Below, piece after piece: positions 1 to 7,994 of a DNA stretch of 33,958 nt; within the stretch, counting starts at the first letter, position 1; every line of letters begins with the position of its first letter. Source of the DNA: Candidatus Mediterraneibacter excrementigallinarum. GTDB taxonomy: Bacteria > Bacillota > Clostridia > Lachnospirales > Lachnospiraceae. The notes under the pieces are model-generated. The model saw only the letters and a program-made list of their open reading frames with translations, was not told the DNA's origin and ran no database searches. The stretch spans positions 1-33,958 of the forward strand of contig DWVT01000011.1 in assembly GCA_019120075.1 (NCBI GenBank), in the 5' to 3' direction. A program made the position numbers and the translations under genes.

Positions 1-4
1 TTTA

Positions 5-44
5 ACAGGTGCCGTGTACTTTGTACAAAGTACACGGCACCTGT
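5..44. repeat. Perfect 40-bp palindrome upstream of thyA
   Basis: Positions 5-24 are the exact reverse complement of 25-44, giving two 20-nt arms with no spacer. The centre reads TTTGTACAAA. The palindrome ends about 13 bases before the thyA ribosome binding site. It could be a terminator of a gene to the left, a REP-like dispersed element, or an operator. No T-run follows on the plus strand; a short AAA run near the left end would give only a weak U-tract on the minus strand. The palindrome is certain; its role is not. Confidence 0.9.
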
Positions 45-69
45 GAAAAAAATATCAAGGAGGAAACAG

Positions 70-918
70 ATGAGTTACGCTGATAAGGTTTTTATAGATA
101 TGTGCCGGGACATTATCGACAACGGCACGAGCACGGAGGGAGAGAAGGTCCGTCCGGTATGGGAGGATGGCACTCCGGCATATACGATCAAGAAATTCGG
201 AGTTGTGAACCGGTATGATCTGTCAAAGGAGTTCCCGGCGCTGACGCTGCGCCGCACGGCGATCAAGAGCTGTGTGGATGAACTTCTGTGGATCTGGCAG
301 AAGAAGTCCAACAATGTTCATGAGCTCAGAAGCCATATCTGGGACAGCTGGGCAGATGAGACAGGGTCTATCGGGAAAGCCTACGGTTATCAGATGGGAG
401 TGAAGCATCAGTACAAAGAGGGAATGATGGACCAGGTGGACCGGGTGATCTACGACCTGAAGAACAATCCATACAGCCGCAGGATCATGACGAATATCTA
501 TGTGCATCAGGATCTGCACGAGATGAATCTGTACCCCTGTGCCTACAGCATGACCTTCAATGTGACAAAGGAGAAGGGCAGCGACGTCCTTACCCTGAAC
601 GGGATCCTGAACCAGCGTTCTCAGGACGTGCTTACGGCAAATAACTGGAATGTCTGCCAGTATGCGGTGCTCATCTATATGCTGGCGCAGGTATGCGGTA
701 TGAAAGCGGGAGAGTTTGTGCATGTGATCGCGGACGCACACATTTACGACCGGCATATCCCCATGATCGAGGAACTGATCTCAAGGGAGCCTCTGCCGGC
801 GCCGAAATTCTGGCTGAATCCGGAGATAAAGGACTTCTATGACTTTACGCCGGATGATGTGAGGCTGGATGACTATGAGACCCATCCGCAGATCAAAAAC
901 ATACCCGTAGCAGTATAG
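70..918 (+). CDS. thyA: Thymidylate synthase (ThyA)
   Basis: This 282-aa protein makes dTMP from dUMP using methylene-tetrahydrofolate, in the cytoplasm. Visible ThyA features are the catalytic Cys157 in YPCAYS, the dUMP-phosphate-binding RSxD segment in NQRSQDV, the Asn in NNWNVCQY, and the DAHIYDRH segment that corresponds to the nucleotide-binding H-x-Y of E. coli ThyA. The residue after the catalytic Cys is Ala, where E. coli has His, so this is a divergent clostridial form. The ATG at 70 was chosen because AAGGAGG lies 5 bases upstream; a GTG at 43 would add nine residues inside the palindrome boundary and has no ribosome binding site. It is followed 30 bases later by dihydrofolate reductase, which recycles the dihydrofolate this enzyme produces. 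Confidence 0.95.
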   Translation: MSYADKVFIDMCRDIIDNGTSTEGEKVRPVWEDGTPAYTIKKFGVVNRYDLSKEFPALTLRRTAIKSCVDELLWIWQKKSNNVHELRSHIWDSWADETGSIGKAYGYQMGVKHQYKEGMMDQVDRVIYDLKNNPYSRRIMTNIYVHQDLHEMNLYPCAYSMTFNVTKEKGSDVLTLNGILNQRSQDVLTANNWNVCQYAVLIYMLAQVCGMKAGEFVHVIADAHIYDRHIPMIEELISREPLPAPKFWLNPEIKDFYDFTPDDVRLDDYETHPQIKNIPVAV

Positions 919-948
919 GAAAAAAGAAAAGAGAAAGGTGCAGACAGT

Positions 949-1437
949 ATGAAAGCGATTTTGTCAGCGGACAGAAACTGGGGGATCGGATACCAGAACA
1001 GACTCCTGGTGAGCATTCCTTCAGATATGAAATTTTTCAGGCAGACCACAACAGGGAAAGTAGTCGTCATGGGACGCAAGACACTGGAAAGCTTCCCCAA
1101 CGGGATGCCATTGAAGAACAGGACGAATATTGTTCTGACGGGAAACAAAGACTATCATGTAAAAGACGCGGTCATCGTACATTCGAAGGAGGAACTTCTG
1201 GAAGAGCTGAAAAAATATGACACAGACGAGATCTACGTGATCGGCGGGGAGAGCATCTACCGGATGCTCCTTCCCTATTGTGACACAGCCTATGTCACAA
1301 AGATCGACCGCGCGTTCCAGGCGGACACATTTTTCCCGAACCTGGATGAGATGGATGAGTGGGTGATGACAGAGGAGAGCGAGGAACAGACCTGCTTTGA
1401 TCTGGAGTTTACGTTCACAAAATATGAGCGCCGATAG
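949..1437 (+). CDS. folA: Dihydrofolate reductase
   Basis: This 162-aa protein reduces dihydrofolate to tetrahydrofolate with NADPH. The length is typical. Family landmarks in order are the N-terminal NWGIGYQNRLL segment (the usual GIGxxxxLP region, here with LLVSIP), VVMGRKTLESF for the cofactor, NIVLT, and the second NADPH motif IYVIGGESIYRMLLPYCD, ending with FTFTKYERR. It pairs functionally with thyA just upstream, 30 bases away, in the common thyA-folA arrangement. The next gene begins 9 bases after its stop, so the transport genes downstream are probably on the same transcript. An AGAAAGG ribosome binding site precedes the ATG. Confidence 0.95.
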   Translation: MKAILSADRNWGIGYQNRLLVSIPSDMKFFRQTTTGKVVVMGRKTLESFPNGMPLKNRTNIVLTGNKDYHVKDAVIVHSKEELLEELKKYDTDEIYVIGGESIYRMLLPYCDTAYVTKIDRAFQADTFFPNLDEMDEWVMTEESEEQTCFDLEFTFTKYERR

Positions 1438-1446
1438 GATGAGGAT

Positions 1447-2514
1447 ATGACAGATATGACAGGAAGATCAGGACAGAGGAAGAGAAGGGGGATATTTCGC
1501 TCCCGCGCCCTGGCAGCGGTGGGATGCGTTCTGCTTTCCGGCAGTCTCCTGACGGGCTGCGGAGGGACAGAAGCCTCCGGCAGCGGGGCAAAGGGGCAGC
1601 AGGACGAAGGAAAGATCAGTGTTGTGACGACGATCTTTCCTCAGTATGATTTTGTCCGCCAGATCGCGGGAGATCAGGTGAACTTGAAAATGCTTCTTAA
1701 ACCCGGCGAAGAGACTCATTCCTATGAGCCGACACCCCAGGATATCATTGCCATACAGAACAGTGATGTGTTTATCTATGTGGGCGGGGAGAATGACGCC
1801 TGGGTGGAAGAGATCCTGGAATCCATGCCGGAGTCTGATATGGTCACTCTGAAACTGATGGACTGTGTGGATACCGTGGAGGAAGAAGAGGTGGAGGGCA
1901 TGCAGTCGGAGCCTGGACACAGCCATGAGGAAGAGGAGGAACATGTCCATGAAGGAGAGGAAGAAGAGGAAGCACATTCTGTCCATGAGATCGATGAACA
2001 TGTCTGGACTGCCCCTGAAAATGCTTCTGCTATCGTGGGAGAGATCCGTGACATTCTGATAAAAGAGGATCCGTCCAACAGCGGGATCTACGAGAAAAAT
2101 GCCGAAGAATATCAGGAGCGGCTGTCTGAACTGGATCAGGAGTTCCGGGATGTGGTCAGCAATGCAAAACGGAATCTGCTGATCTTCGGAGACAGATTCC
2201 CTTTCCGGTATTTTGCGGATGCGTATGGACTGGATTATTATGCTGCCTTTCCGGGATGCGCTTCGGATACAGAACCAAGCGCGGCTACCATGGCTTTTCT
2301 GATCAACAAAGTAAAGGAAGAAAAGGTTCCGGCAGTACTTAAGATGGAACTCAGCAACGAAAACATTGCCAATGCGATCGCAGAGGCGACAGGGACAGAG
2401 GTGAGAACGTTCTACAGCTGCCATAATCTGACAGCGGAAGAGTTTGAGAACGGAGAAACCTACCTGAGCATGATGGAGAAAAATGTGGAGACTCTGAAGG
2501 AGGTATTGAACTGA
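1447..2514 (+). CDS. Metal ABC transporter substrate-binding lipoprotein (ZnuA/AdcA-like)
   Basis: A 355-aa surface lipoprotein that captures a transition metal, probably zinc, for the ATPase and permease encoded next. A basic N-terminus and hydrophobic stretch lead to the lipobox LLTGC, with lipidated Cys38. Cluster A-I features are TIFPQYDFVRQIAGD, the metal-ligand His91 in ETHSYEPTP, a His/Glu-rich loop at about 158-185, and His185 in DEHVW. Where classical ZnuA proteins have a third His (HdAFgY), this one has GDRFPFRYF at 248-256. This suggests a variant metal site, possibly using an acidic ligand. The stop overlaps the start of the ATPase gene by one base (TGATG). Zinc is preferred because of the His-rich loop; manganese cannot be excluded. 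Confidence 0.88.
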   Translation: MTDMTGRSGQRKRRGIFRSRALAAVGCVLLSGSLLTGCGGTEASGSGAKGQQDEGKISVVTTIFPQYDFVRQIAGDQVNLKMLLKPGEETHSYEPTPQDIIAIQNSDVFIYVGGENDAWVEEILESMPESDMVTLKLMDCVDTVEEEEVEGMQSEPGHSHEEEEEHVHEGEEEEEAHSVHEIDEHVWTAPENASAIVGEIRDILIKEDPSNSGIYEKNAEEYQERLSELDQEFRDVVSNAKRNLLIFGDRFPFRYFADAYGLDYYAAFPGCASDTEPSAATMAFLINKVKEEKVPAVLKMELSNENIANAIAEATGTEVRTFYSCHNLTAEEFENGETYLSMMEKNVETLKEVLN

Positions 2515-3224
2515 TGGCTCTGATAAAATGCGAAGATGTTTCGATCGGGTATGAAGGTCAGACTGTGGTCAGAGATCTGAACTTCCATATTGACAGCGGC
2601 GATTATCTCTGTATCGTGGGAGAGAACGGATCGGGAAAGAGCACTCTGGTCAAGAGTCTTCTGGGGCTGAAAGGGGTGGAGAGCGGAAGAATCCTGTTCG
2701 GCGACGGTCTGAAGCAGAATGAGATCGGATATCTTCCCCAGCAGACAGACGTACAGAAGGATTTTCCCGCCAGCGTGTATGAGGTGGTCCTCTCCGGACG
2801 TCTCAACAGCAGGGGGCTGAAGCCCTTCTACAGTCGGGCTGATAAGGAGCAAGCCTGGGAAAAGATGGATCTTCTCGGGATCCGGGACCTGGCAAAACAG
2901 TGCTTCCGGGATCTGTCCGGAGGGCAGAGACAGAGAGTCCTGCTGGCGAGGGCACTCTGTGCCACGAAAAAACTTCTCCTTCTGGACGAACCGGTGACCG
3001 GGCTTGATCCTATCGTCACGACGGAGTTTTATGAACTGATCCGTAAGATCAACAGGGAATCCGGCATCGCGGTGGTCATGGTGTCCCATGATATCGAAAG
3101 CGCGGTAAAGGATGCCACCCATATCCTGCATTTGCAGGAGAAGGTACTTTTCTTCGGCACCGCGGAGGATTATCAGAAGAGCCGGGTGGGAAAAACGTTT
3201 CTCGGAGGTGGACAGGATGATTGA
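2514..3224 (+). CDS. Metal ABC transporter ATP-binding protein (ZnuC-like)
   Basis: This 236-aa cytoplasmic ATPase powers metal import through the neighbouring permease. Walker A is GENGSGKST (36-44), the Q-loop lies in YLPQQTD, the ABC signature is LSGGQRQR (134-141), Walker B is LLLLDEP (154-160), and the switch His is in MVSHDIES. The LPQQ and FPASVYEVVL wording around the Q-loop is typical of the ZnuC/MntB subfamily rather than of amino-acid importers. The ATG overlaps the stop of the binding-protein gene, and the 3' end overlaps the permease start by 8 bases, so translation is probably coupled along the three genes. Confidence 0.93.
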   Translation: MALIKCEDVSIGYEGQTVVRDLNFHIDSGDYLCIVGENGSGKSTLVKSLLGLKGVESGRILFGDGLKQNEIGYLPQQTDVQKDFPASVYEVVLSGRLNSRGLKPFYSRADKEQAWEKMDLLGIRDLAKQCFRDLSGGQRQRVLLARALCATKKLLLLDEPVTGLDPIVTTEFYELIRKINRESGIAVVMVSHDIESAVKDATHILHLQEKVLFFGTAEDYQKSRVGKTFLGGGQDD

Positions 3225-4050
3225 TACAATGGTCGAAATGCTATCTTATCCCTTTATGGTCAGGGCGTTTACCGTGGGCGCCCTTGTGGCGCTGTGCTCG
3301 GCCCTCCTGGGCGTGAGCCTTGTGCTGAAACGGTATTCCATGATCGGAGACGGGCTGTCCCATGTGGGCTTCGGGGCCCTTGCGGTAGCGACGGCGCTGA
3401 ATGCGGCGCCGCTTGCAGTGGCGATCCCTGTGGTCATCGTTGCCGCGGTGCTTCTTCTGCGCATCAGCGGAAACAGCAGGATCAAGGGGGATGCGGCGAT
3501 CGCCCTGATCTCCACCAGTTCCCTGGCAGTGGGCGTGATGGTGATCTCGGTCACTACGGGAATGAACACAGATGTATACAACTACATGTTCGGGAGCATC
3601 CTTGCCATGAGCGAGGAGGACGTCCGGCTCAGCGTGATCCTTTCTGCAGTGGTGCTGGTACTCTTCATCTTCTTTTATCAGAAGATCTTTGCTATCACCT
3701 TTGATGAGACCTTTGCCCAGGCTACCGGAGTGAAAGCCGGGCTTTACAATACACTGATCGCTGTGCTGACGGCGGTCACGATCGTGCTTGGAATGCGCAT
3801 GATGGGGGCGCTGCTGATCTCCAGTCTTATCATATTCCCTGCGCTTACATCCATGCGGGTGTGCAGGACATTTAAGGGCGTGATCATCAGTTCTGCTGTG
3901 GTCTCCGTGGTGTGTCTGATCGCAGGGATCATGGTGTCCTATCTGTGCTCCACTCCTGCGGGAGCCAGCGTGGTCATGGCGAATCTCGTGGCGCTTGTTT
4001 TGTATTCCGTGATCGGGTTCCTGAGGAACCGGGGAATGAGGCGGTCATGA
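3217..4050 (+). CDS. Metal ABC transporter permease (ZnuB-like)
   Basis: A 277-aa integral membrane protein of the ABC-3 family, with about eight hydrophobic segments. The family-typical segments SALLGVSLVLKRYSMIGDGL and SHVGFGALA near residues 27-55 are plain, as is the helix-rich end IGFLRNRG. It forms the channel for the metal delivered by the upstream lipoprotein. The ATG at 3217 was chosen because GGAGGTGG lies just upstream and because it preserves the short overlap with the ATPase gene; an in-frame start at 3112 would lie far inside that gene. The stop overlaps the next gene's ATG (ATGA). Confidence 0.92.
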   Translation: MIDTMVEMLSYPFMVRAFTVGALVALCSALLGVSLVLKRYSMIGDGLSHVGFGALAVATALNAAPLAVAIPVVIVAAVLLLRISGNSRIKGDAAIALISTSSLAVGVMVISVTTGMNTDVYNYMFGSILAMSEEDVRLSVILSAVVLVLFIFFYQKIFAITFDETFAQATGVKAGLYNTLIAVLTAVTIVLGMRMMGALLISSLIIFPALTSMRVCRTFKGVIISSAVVSVVCLIAGIMVSYLCSTPAGASVVMANLVALVLYSVIGFLRNRGMRRS

Positions 4051-4736
4051 CAGCGGCGGTAGCAGTGTGTACGGCGGTTCTGGGGACTTTTTATATCCGT
4101 CTCAAGAAAAGGGAGAAAGCAAAGGCTCTGGCATGCAAGGCGCTTGCCACGTTTATGCCGGCGCTTCTCCTTCTGCGGGCGTTTCCGTCCGTGGAACAGG
4201 GGACGGTTCCGGTGTCTCTGTTCAGCTGGACTCTGGCGGCGCTGGTGTTCTACATTGCGGCGGACGTACTGCTGGAGTGCAGGTTTGTACTCGGTGCAGT
4301 GATTTTCACCGCCGGACATCTCTGCATGATCGCCGGATTTCTTACCGGCGGGGAACTCTCCGGAACCCGCGGATCAACGGGGCCGGGGCGGACAGAGTGG
4401 GTGGGATGCATCCTGCTCACAGCGCTCTTTGTTGGCGCGGCATGTTTCGCGGTGCGGAGACACATTCCTCATCTGAAAGGAAAAAGACTGCTCCTTCCGG
4501 CCATCGCATACGTTGCGGTCCTGAGTGTGATGGCATCTTTGGGAGTGATAGCGGGGCTTCAGGAAGGAAACTGCGACGGGCTGTTCTCTGCGCTCGGCGG
4601 CGTTGCCTTTGTAGTCTCGGATATTCTTCTCGGAATGAACCGGCTGGGACGGAAGCGGAGCCGGGCGAGAGGCGCGGCGGTGCTGATTCTGTATTATCTG
4701 GCGGTGTATCTGCTTTCCATGAGAGTGTGGTGGTGA
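4047..4736 (+). CDS. YhhN-family membrane protein (lysoplasmalogenase-like)
   Basis: A 229-aa protein with about seven or eight hydrophobic helices. Segments typical of the YhhN/TMEM86 family are visible: a conserved K in ALACKALATFMPALLL, AADVLL, LGAVIFTAGHLCMI with a GH pair, and near the C-terminus ALGGVAFVVSDILLGMNRL, which matches the family's F-x-x-SD-x-x-L core. Characterised members hydrolyse the vinyl-ether bond of lysoplasmalogens; many clostridia make plasmalogens, so this is plausible but unproven here. The ATG overlaps the permease stop (ATGA), and this is the last gene of the thyA-starting string. The start at 4047 rather than 3912 follows from the overlap and from the family's usual length. 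Confidence 0.75.
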   Translation: MTAAVAVCTAVLGTFYIRLKKREKAKALACKALATFMPALLLLRAFPSVEQGTVPVSLFSWTLAALVFYIAADVLLECRFVLGAVIFTAGHLCMIAGFLTGGELSGTRGSTGPGRTEWVGCILLTALFVGAACFAVRRHIPHLKGKRLLLPAIAYVAVLSVMASLGVIAGLQEGNCDGLFSALGGVAFVVSDILLGMNRLGRKRSRARGAAVLILYYLAVYLLSMRVWW

Positions 4737-4880
4737 GCGGCAGGTTTGAGAGCGGCCTGCCCCTCGAAAAGAGGGTCTGAGAGGAAGCCGGAGCCATCAA
4801 AAGCCGTATGCGGAAGACCCTGGAAAAGTGAATGAGCGAAAATAGTTGAAAAAGAAAGCCAAAATAGACACAAAGAAGCA

Positions 4881-4915
4881 AAAAAATGCCTGTGCATGTC
4901 ACAGGTATTTTTTTA
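4881..4915. terminator. Bidirectional rho-independent terminator
   Basis: The stem CCTGTG / CACAGG has a five-base loop (CATGT) and is flanked by an A-run on the left and a T-run on the right, so it can terminate in both directions. It closes the thyA-to-yhhN gene string about 150 bases after its last stop codon. The bases between 4737 and 4880 hold no supported gene; a short GGCAGG / CCTGCC inverted repeat is present there but has no T-run. Confidence 0.8.
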
Positions 4916-4993
4916 TACTCATAACAGAAAGCGTAAAACAGTTTCTGGAGCATAGAGATATGCTGATCAAGAAATGAAAAGGAGAAAGATGTT

Positions 4994-6556
4994 ATGAAGC
5001 AATATGAAGTTTTTCAGATGAAATTTTGCGGAAAGGAAATGGCAGAGGATCAGGTCAATGTCCCGGTAAAGGCAGAATTTACTTTGGGAGGGAAGACGAC
5101 CGAAGTCAGAGGGTTCTGTACGGGAGAGGGAAATTTTGCGGTACGGTATCTTCCTCTGGAGTCCGGTACCTGCACTTACCGGGTGGAATATCCGGGAGCA
5201 GACGGGAGGACGGAAATCCTGGAAGGGAGTGAAGAAGTGGCCCCTGCAGAGTCCGGCACCCACGGACCGGTGAGAACGGCAGGAACTGCCTTTGCCTATG
5301 AGGACGGCAGCAGCTACATCCCCTTTGGAACGACGATATACGCCCTCCCTGCACAGAGCGGCGCACAGATTGAACAGACGCTGGAAACACTTAAGCAGGC
5401 GCCATTTAATAAGCTGCGCATGTGCGTTTTCCCAAAATACTATGATTTTAACAGGGAAGATCCTGAGCTGTTTCCATTTGAGAGGGGAGAGGGAGAGAAA
5501 AAGTGGAATGTCAGAAGACCGTGTTTTGCCTTCTGGGATAAGCTGGATGATATCCTGATCCGCCTAAACAATCTTGGCATCGAGGCGGATCTGATCCTCT
5601 TTCATCCTTATGACTGCTGGGGGGTTTCAGAACTTTCCATGGAGGAAGCGACAACTTATCTGGAGTATGTTGTCCGCCGGCTGGCAGCGTTCCCGAACCT
5701 CTGGTGGTCCCTGGCAAATGAATATGATCTGATGGACTATACAGAAGGAGAATGGAAAGAATTCGCTGCATTCATCGGAGCAATGGATCCTTGGGGCCAT
5801 CTGCTGAGCAATCACAACTTTGTCCATCCCTGGGATTTTGCGGATAAAAATACGACCCATTGCTGCCTTCAGAGCTCTGATGCAGTGAAGATCCCGGATC
5901 TCCTGAAAAAATACGAAAAACCTGTGATGTACGACGAAGTGGGGTATGAGGGAAATATTCCCTATAATTGGGGAAACCTTTCCGCCTTCGAGGAAGTAAA
6001 CCGTTTCTGGAAGATTTTCTGCTATGGAGGATACGCTACCCACGGAGAAACCTTTATGGAAAAAATGGACGACAGCCAGGTATTATGGTGGAGTAAAGGA
6101 GGCACGCTGAAGGGAGAGAGCCCGAAACGGATCGGCTTTATGAAGGAACTGGCTTACAGCCTTCCGGCTCTCATGACATTTTACGAGACAAGGCAAGTGC
6201 CGGAAACGCAGGAGGAGCTGAGAAAACTGGTGGATTCGGGGCAGCCCGGAATCTCGGATAATTCGGTTTTCCGCTGCATGTGCCGGATAACGGAGCCGGA
6301 ATTCGAGCATATGAGAGAATTCATGAGTCAGCCTGTCCTTCATCATGGGGATCAGGTGTTCCTTGCCTATCTGGGTGACGCATGTACTATCTGCGGAATG
6401 ATGGAACTGCCTCAGACGGGGAAATACCGGGTCGATGTGATCGACGTATGGGAGATGACCAGGAAGACCGTTCTGGAGGAGGTAAACGGTTCTGTTCAGG
6501 TGCCCCTTCCGGGAAAAACAGGAATGGCGGTGCTGGCTGTGAAGACAGGAGAATGA
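4994..6556 (+). CDS. Apiosidase-like glycoside hydrolase (DUF5060-DUF4038-DUF5605 architecture)
   Basis: A 520-aa protein with no signal peptide, so probably cytoplasmic. The N-terminal ~80 residues form a beta-rich domain like DUF5060. A TIM barrel follows at about 95-430: YIPFGTTIYAL, then LRMCVFPKYYDFN, then WWSLANEYDLM (an Asn-Glu pair expected to hold the acid/base of clan GH-A enzymes), then PVMYDEVGYEGN with the probable nucleophile Glu. A small C-terminal beta domain ends the protein, resembling DUF5605. Relatives include DUF4038 and GH140-like enzymes acting on plant polysaccharides. The substrate here is unknown; cleavage of imported oligosaccharides is inferred from the cytoplasmic location. 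AAAAGGAG precedes the ATG. The next gene is a ruined rhamnosidase, which fits an eroding plant-glycan locus. Confidence 0.82.
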   Translation: MKQYEVFQMKFCGKEMAEDQVNVPVKAEFTLGGKTTEVRGFCTGEGNFAVRYLPLESGTCTYRVEYPGADGRTEILEGSEEVAPAESGTHGPVRTAGTAFAYEDGSSYIPFGTTIYALPAQSGAQIEQTLETLKQAPFNKLRMCVFPKYYDFNREDPELFPFERGEGEKKWNVRRPCFAFWDKLDDILIRLNNLGIEADLILFHPYDCWGVSELSMEEATTYLEYVVRRLAAFPNLWWSLANEYDLMDYTEGEWKEFAAFIGAMDPWGHLLSNHNFVHPWDFADKNTTHCCLQSSDAVKIPDLLKKYEKPVMYDEVGYEGNIPYNWGNLSAFEEVNRFWKIFCYGGYATHGETFMEKMDDSQVLWWSKGGTLKGESPKRIGFMKELAYSLPALMTFYETRQVPETQEELRKLVDSGQPGISDNSVFRCMCRITEPEFEHMREFMSQPVLHHGDQVFLAYLGDACTICGMMELPQTGKYRVDVIDVWEMTRKTVLEEVNGSVQVPLPGKTGMAVLAVKTGE

Positions 6557-6611
6557 TCTTGGAACAGTGCATGGTCAGGAAGAAAAAGACAGATCAGAGA
6601 GGGACAGATCA

Positions 6612-7896
6612 ATGGAATGGAAAGAAGCTTACTGGCTGGGGGTCCCCAGGTCAGAGATAAAAAAATGGAATATCCTGGAAGGAGATATGACGGGGAGATT
6701 CGCGTATTACCGCTGCGGATTCCATGCGCCGAAAGGAGCGCGCCTGATCGCTGCCATTGCGGCAGGATCCCGGTATCGGATGTGGGTCAACGGGCGTCCG
6801 GCAGGTTCCGGACCCTGCAAAGGAGACAGGTACCGTCAGTTTTATGACAGACTTGATCTGACAGGATACCTGACAGAGGGGGAGAATATTCTTGCTGTTC
6901 AGGTTTTGTACTGTGATCCGGATGCAGCGGTGAAACAGACGGATGAGCGTCCGCACTCTTGAAAACTGTATGATGGAGACCTATATGGACTGTCCTTATT
7001 ACGAGCAGATGCAGTTTCCCATGGACACCCGGCTTCAGGCCATGTTCACTTATTGCGTGAGCACAGATGTGAGACTGGCGAGAAAGGCGCTGGAAGACTA
7101 TCACTGTTCCATGATCCCGGAAGGGCTGATCCACGGGAAATATCCGTCCGCCTATCCCCAGATCATCTCCACGTTCTCCCTGCATTATATTTATATGCTG
7201 AGGGAGTTTTATGAACAGACCGGGGAGGCGGAGACGGTGAAGAAATATCTCCCCGATATAGATATGATCCTGACTTATTATGACCGGAAGATCGGAGATG
7301 ACGGACTTGTAGGCCGCCTGGGATACTGGGAGTTTGTGGACTGGCAGCCGGCGTGGGCAGTGCTAAACGGTCTTGCGTATGGGGATAAGGCGAAGACAGT
7401 TCTGCAGCATGCATGGGAAGAAGAGGATGTTCTGAAGGTCACCTTTTCCACTTCCTATGAATGGTTCCGTGCGCTGGAGAAGGTGGGATTGTATTCCATG
7501 ACAGAGAAAGACATGGAACTCTGGAAAGGACTTCCCGCCCTTGGATGTACGACCTGTCCGGAGACCCCGGGGGATACAAGAAGCGACTGCCATGCGTGGA
7601 GCGCTCTTCCCATCTATGAGATGATCCGGACTATGGCGGGGATCTCTCCGGAAGGAGCAGGCTGGCAGAAAGCGCGGATTCATCCTCATATGGACTATAT
7701 CCCGGATCTGGAGGGAACTGTCGTCACTCCGAAAGGAACAGTCCGGTTTTCCTACAGGTCTGAACTGTGTGGAACGGGAGAAAGAAAATATACATATCAG
7801 ATCACAATGCCGGAAGGACTGGATGTGGTGTTTGCAGGCAGAGACGGAAAGGAAAAAGAGCTGTCCGGAGGAGAGACGTACCGGTTTACACTGTAA
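6612..7896 (+). pseudogene. Decayed alpha-L-rhamnosidase (deletions and frameshift)
   Basis: Two reading frames together carry pieces of one bacterial alpha-L-rhamnosidase. The first (6612-6962, frame of MEWKEAYWLG) holds the N-terminal beta domain with RMWVNGRPAGSGPCKGDRYR, then stops. The second (about 6943-7896) resumes in another frame at RTLENCMMETYMDCPYYEQ, the usual entry to the (alpha/alpha)6 barrel, and runs to the C-terminal domain (DCHAWSALPIYEM, VVTPKGTVRFSYRS). The several hundred residues normally between these parts are missing. A second, in-frame gap is likely after FVDWQPAW, which joins straight to AVLNGLAYGDKAK, while intact relatives have roughly 80-100 residues there. The total coding capacity of about 440 residues is well below the family norm. 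The second frame could be translated on its own, but it lacks a clear ribosome binding site. Confidence 0.8.
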
Positions 7897-7958
7897 ATAC
7901 AGCCTTGAAGTTTTAACGGATCAGTACGGAAAGATTAAAATACATCAAGAAAACGTGA

Positions 7959-7987
7959 TTGACAAAGTTAAAAATACACACTATAAT
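7959..7987 (+). promoter_or_regulatory. Consensus sigma-A promoter of the ilvBN leader
   Basis: TTGACA (7959-7964) and TATAAT (7982-7987) are both perfect and separated by exactly 17 bases. The predicted transcript start is near 7994, at the beginning of the T-box leader. A perfect promoter agrees with control by premature termination rather than by weak initiation. Confidence 0.9.
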
Positions 7988-7994
7988 GTATTTA

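Noticed and set aside
1468-2424. Minus-strand open frame of 318 codons across the metal-binding lipoprotein gene
   Set aside because: Antisense shadow; the plus-strand gene has a lipobox, family motifs and operon overlaps.
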